NCBI GenBank assembly: GCA_044224705.1
Contig: JBGAJY010000002.1
Span: 13,818 to 77,817, forward strand
Direction: 5' to 3'
From: M3007 sp044224705
Lineage (GTDB): Bacteria > Bacteroidota > Bacteroidia > Chitinophagales > Saprospiraceae
DNA length: 64,000 nt
Of this stretch, positions 61,597 through 64,000 are shown one piece after another. The notes under the pieces were generated by a model. It was not told the DNA's origin, did not search any database, and saw nothing but the letters and a program-made list of their open reading frames with translations. Both the position numbers and the translations under genes were made by a program. Every line of letters starts with the position of its first letter. Positions within the stretch are counted from its first letter, which is position 1.

Positions 61597-62276
61597 AAAA
61601 CAAACACGTCCTTTGGCTGCTGGCTTTCATCGCCGTCGCAGTGCTCGAAATCTACGCGGAACTCAGCGCCAACATGCTCCTGCGCATGTGGACGAAGCCG
61701 TTCATGATGCCATTGCTGGGCCTCTGGTTTGCGTTTGAAACGGCCAGGACGAGGAAATTCGCCCGCAACACTATCCTCACAGCCTTAGGCCTTTCGGCCC
61801 TTGGCGACACGTTGCTGCTGTTTAGCGAAGGCCCGAGCGGGCCGCTGTTTTTCCTGCTCGGACTCGGCGCATTTTTGTTCGCGCACTTTTTTTACACTGG
61901 CTATTTTTTCAGCAAAGACAAACGCCACAACGGTTATTTGAAAAAAAATCCGCAGTGGGTACTGCCGGGGCTGGCCTGGCTGGCCGGTTTATTGTGGTGG
62001 CTCTGGCCCGATATCCCGGAAGCCATGCGACTGCCGGTGGCCGTGTATGCCGTCACCATTACTGCAATGATGCTCAGTGTCATTAATCTGCACGACCAGG
62101 TGCCCCAAGCCACATTTTACCAACTGCTCACCGGCGCTTTGCTGTTCGTTGCCTCGGACAGCCTGCTGGCCATCAACAAATTCGGGCATCCTTTTGACGG
62201 ATCGCGCCTGGCCATTATGACGACATATCTCGGGGCGCAATTCCTGCTCGTGAGCGGAGCGAGAAAGACGCATTGA
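61593..62276 (+). CDS. YhhN-family lysoplasmalogenase-like membrane protein
   Basis: 227 residues with about eight membrane helices. YhhN signatures include ALGLSALGDTLLLF, LGLGAFLFAHFFYTGYFF and GALLFVASDSLLAINKF, with the conserved Asp of the DSLLA-type motif. Characterised relatives (TMEM86B, Legionella YhhN) cleave the vinyl-ether bond of lysoplasmalogen; whether this organism makes plasmalogens is unknown. Coupled by a 4-nt overlap to the amidotransferase gene, which has no known link to lipid turnover. Confidence 0.87.
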   Translation: MKNKHVLWLLAFIAVAVLEIYAELSANMLLRMWTKPFMMPLLGLWFAFETARTRKFARNTILTALGLSALGDTLLLFSEGPSGPLFFLLGLGAFLFAHFFYTGYFFSKDKRHNGYLKKNPQWVLPGLAWLAGLLWWLWPDIPEAMRLPVAVYAVTITAMMLSVINLHDQVPQATFYQLLTGALLFVASDSLLAINKFGHPFDGSRLAIMTTYLGAQFLLVSGARKTH

Positions 62277-62285
62277 ATAGGTGTC

Positions 62286-62362
62286 TGGTGTTTCGGGTAC
62301 TCGATTGGGGGTGAGTAGATTTGACATCTCCCATAAGCTGTAATCGCGTACCCGAAACACCA
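62286..62362. terminator. Structured inverted repeat between convergent genes
   Basis: TGGTGTTTCGGGTAC (62286-62300) and GTACCCGAAACACCA (62348-62362) are exact inverted repeats. Inside, CGATT/AATCG can extend the stem after one mismatch, and AGAT/ATCT may form an inner stem. It lies 9 nt after the YhhN stop and 4 nt before the lgt stop; probable bidirectional terminator. Confidence 0.75.
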
Positions 62363-62366
62363 AATA

Positions 62367-63590
62367 CTATTTCCTCCTCCACAATAAGAATGCACCTGTT
62401 CCACTAATGATGAGCAGAAGCAATGAAATGATTTGCGCTTGCGAGAGTTCAGTTCCCAAAACCTTGTACAGCGGATTGACGCGGATATATTCAATAAAAA
62501 AGCGCTCCACCGCGATCAGGGCAATGTAGAGGCAAAACAGCAGGCCGGGTGTTTTGATCTTTTTGCGGACCGACCACAGGATGCCGAAAACCACCACCAT
62601 CATCATCGTTTCATAAAATGGCGTGGGCCACACAGCATGCTCCAGCTGGAAAGGGTAGCGGCCCGGGAAGTCGGCCATGCGGGTCAGAATGATATCGTTT
62701 TTCACGTCGAGGGCCAGTTCGCTGCCTTTGTGTTCCCATCCGTCGCCCAACACAGTGTGCGGGTATTGGTAGCTCCACATCCAGTCGGGCAGCCAGTTGA
62801 GCCAGCCGGGCTTGGCGGCGGCATTCACTTTACCCCAGTCGCCGTCGCCCGACAACTGGCAACCGATGCGACCCACGCCATAGCCCGCCACAAGAGCCGG
62901 AGCGCAGGCGTCGATAGCCGCCAGCAGCGGAATTTTTTTGTTCACGATATAGCGGATCACCAGCGCTGCGCCGAGAATCAGTCCGCCGTAAAAAGCCAGT
63001 CCGCCGCCCGACAACAGGGCGCCGAGCGGATTCGCCATGAATGCTTCCCTGCCTTCGCGGGTTGCCAGCGTATCCAGCACGTCGAACAATTTGGCGCCGA
63101 CGATACCGCCCACAGCGGCCCACATGGTCATCTCGGCGATGCGGTCGGCCGGCCAGAGCAGCACTTTTCGCACCTCCGGCTTGGGTTTGCGTTTGCGCCA
63201 GGCATCCCACCAGGTAAATCCGCCGAGCAGCAGGGCGCCGAGCAGTGCCGCGGGCCAGTGCATTTTTCCGGACAGGATCACCGAAGCAGGGTCGAATCGA
63301 AATTCTTCGAGGTGCAGAAAAACATAGCCGCCTTTGCCGCCGAAGATTAGTCCGACCAGGGCGTTCATCGCCAGTTCGGGCCAGCTGGCCGGCGCGCCCT
63401 CGATCACTTCGCCGGGTTCGGGCTGGAACATGCCCTCCCGCTGTTTGCGCCGCAATTCGAGGTAATACACCATGGCGCTGACCAAAAAAGAGAGGGCCAG
63501 AACAAAACCGAACATCTTGAATACCGACAGCCAGTTGTCGTAAGCCGTGCCGAAAAGATCGTGAAACAGATAGGAAAGATCAGGATACAT
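62367..63590 (-). CDS. lgt: Prolipoprotein diacylglyceryl transferase
   Basis: 407 residues, longer than the roughly 290 of E. coli Lgt. The Lgt signature is GVGRIGCQLSGDGDWG (about 235-252), and GLAFYGGLILGAALVI matches the conserved HGG loop with Tyr for His. Seven or more membrane helices. An insertion of about 60 residues (about 55-115) between the first helices adds length. It moves diacylglycerol from phosphatidylglycerol onto the lipobox Cys, and so should serve the lipoproteins in this window (5348, 27181, 36203, 59214). ATG start at 63590. Confidence 0.93.
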   Translation of the reverse strand: MYPDLSYLFHDLFGTAYDNWLSVFKMFGFVLALSFLVSAMVYYLELRRKQREGMFQPEPGEVIEGAPASWPELAMNALVGLIFGGKGGYVFLHLEEFRFDPASVILSGKMHWPAALLGALLLGGFTWWDAWRKRKPKPEVRKVLLWPADRIAEMTMWAAVGGIVGAKLFDVLDTLATREGREAFMANPLGALLSGGGLAFYGGLILGAALVIRYIVNKKIPLLAAIDACAPALVAGYGVGRIGCQLSGDGDWGKVNAAAKPGWLNWLPDWMWSYQYPHTVLGDGWEHKGSELALDVKNDIILTRMADFPGRYPFQLEHAVWPTPFYETMMMVVVFGILWSVRKKIKTPGLLFCLYIALIAVERFFIEYIRVNPLYKVLGTELSQAQIISLLLLIISGTGAFLLWRRK

Positions 63591-63668
63591 GGTGCTTTGC
63601 CTGTTACTAAACGCTTGGAGGGAGGATGGGTAAAAAACTGATTATCAGATTTTTAATAAAAATATCGG

Positions 63669-63676
63669 CAAATATA
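63669..63676 (-). promoter_or_regulatory. -7 box of lgt
   Basis: The minus strand reads TATATTTG, an exact TAnnTTTG, 78 nt before the lgt ATG, in an AT-rich stretch. Confidence 0.55.
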
Positions 63677-63716
63677 GGCGACACAAACGGAAAATGGCGG
63701 GACCTGCCGGCAAATC

Positions 63717-64000
63717 TCATTTTGCCTTAACGACTACGTACAGGGTCCAGCCTTCCGGTATCCGGGCGCATTCCCGCAATTCAAAATGCTGCACGGCAAA
63801 GTCCCAGTTGAGCATCGGGTTGCGCCCCTGCCACTGGCTCCGCAGGCGGGGTTCGTTGAACAATATATAACTGCCGGGCGGAAAATCCTGATAGCGGCGC
63901 TCCCACAAATTGAGCCATTGGACCTCGGGTAGGTAGGTTTTGAGGGCGATGTCGAGGTCGAAGGCGTAGATGGAGGGTTGGGGATTGGGTTGTGCTTCGA
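63717..64000 (-). CDS. C-terminal part of an unidentified protein (partial)
   Basis: The frame is open to the window edge, giving about 94 residues (PQPSIYAFDLDIALKTYLPE in the upstream part, then PPGSYILFNEPRLRSQWQG, ending GWTLYVVVKAK). No in-frame ATG marks a start, so the gene begins outside the window. The pattern (mixed aromatic beta strands, no membrane helix in the visible part) resembles soluble C-terminal domains of large membrane glycosyltransferases, but this is a weak guess. It lies upstream of lgt on the same strand, with a 126-nt gap and lgt's own -7 box between. Confidence 0.7.
   Translation of the reverse strand, partial: EAQPNPQPSIYAFDLDIALKTYLPEVQWLNLWERRYQDFPPGSYILFNEPRLRSQWQGRNPMLNWDFAVQHFELRECARIPEGWTLYVVVKAK

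Overview
The window reads as chromosomal DNA of a free-living member of the Bacteroidota, most likely in or near the Saprospiria. The evidence is type IX secretion (T9SS) C-terminal sorting domains on at least seven proteins, giant Cys-rich adhesin-like repeat proteins, two hybrid sensor/AraC regulators, a LytTR pair, and perfect TAnnTTTG promoter boxes. Base composition looks moderately GC-rich by eye, with a clearly AT-richer patch at about 3.4-5.9 kb. I see no rRNA or tRNA gene, transposase, phage module or CRISPR array. The lineage is an inference from gene families only.

Layout. 0-6 kb: end of a giant type-B T9SS repeat protein, then an AT-rich metalloprotease/lipoprotein pair closed by a strong terminator. 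6-22.3 kb: patatin-like membrane lipase, UbiA-like protein, a protease/propeller/barrel fusion, glgB, a LytTR kinase/regulator pair, a Crp-family regulator, an OmpA-like protein, a glutaryl-CoA dehydrogenase-like enzyme, a cNMP-domain/methyltransferase fusion and a small protein. 22.5-32.2 kb: choice-of-anchor-L adhesin, MscS channel, M1 aminopeptidase, RidA-family protein, ROK kinase and a two-gene HNH module. 32.1-45.8 kb: hybrid sensor regulator, a collapsed YadA/S74-type T9SS gene, secreted proteins including a 1791-residue adhesin, and a small secreted protein/Asp-box protein/membrane-anchored winged-helix regulator cluster. 45.9-53 kb: cupin, methyltransferase, DinB-like protein, a delta-60 repeat T9SS protein whose 5' end is frameshifted, a frameshifted NTF2-like gene, a T9SS protein, a MITE-like palindrome and an intact NTF2-like gene. 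53-64 kb: second hybrid sensor regulator, lipA, an outer membrane protein, a Ycf48-like lipoprotein, a CvpA-pabA/trpG-YhhN operon, lgt and a partial gene at the right edge.

The genes are mostly housekeeping or envelope functions interleaved with secreted, surface-exposed repeat proteins. The strongest unexplained signal is outside the genes. Many 3'-end junctions carry palindromes built from 7-10 bp iterated units. Two of them (15.4 and 26.1 kb) share the same core in opposite orientation, and another hairpin occurs twice (47.7 and 57.3 kb), also in opposite orientation. Further items are a MITE-like palindrome, 21-bp-spaced direct repeats upstream of both hybrid regulators, several perfect -7 boxes only 4-9 nt before start codons (possible leaderless transcripts), and a 1.1 kb patch dense in single-base frameshifts. 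With the starts chosen here, no gap between genes exceeds 300 bases. The largest, 52867-53158, holds a direct-repeat pair and a promoter and is described below.
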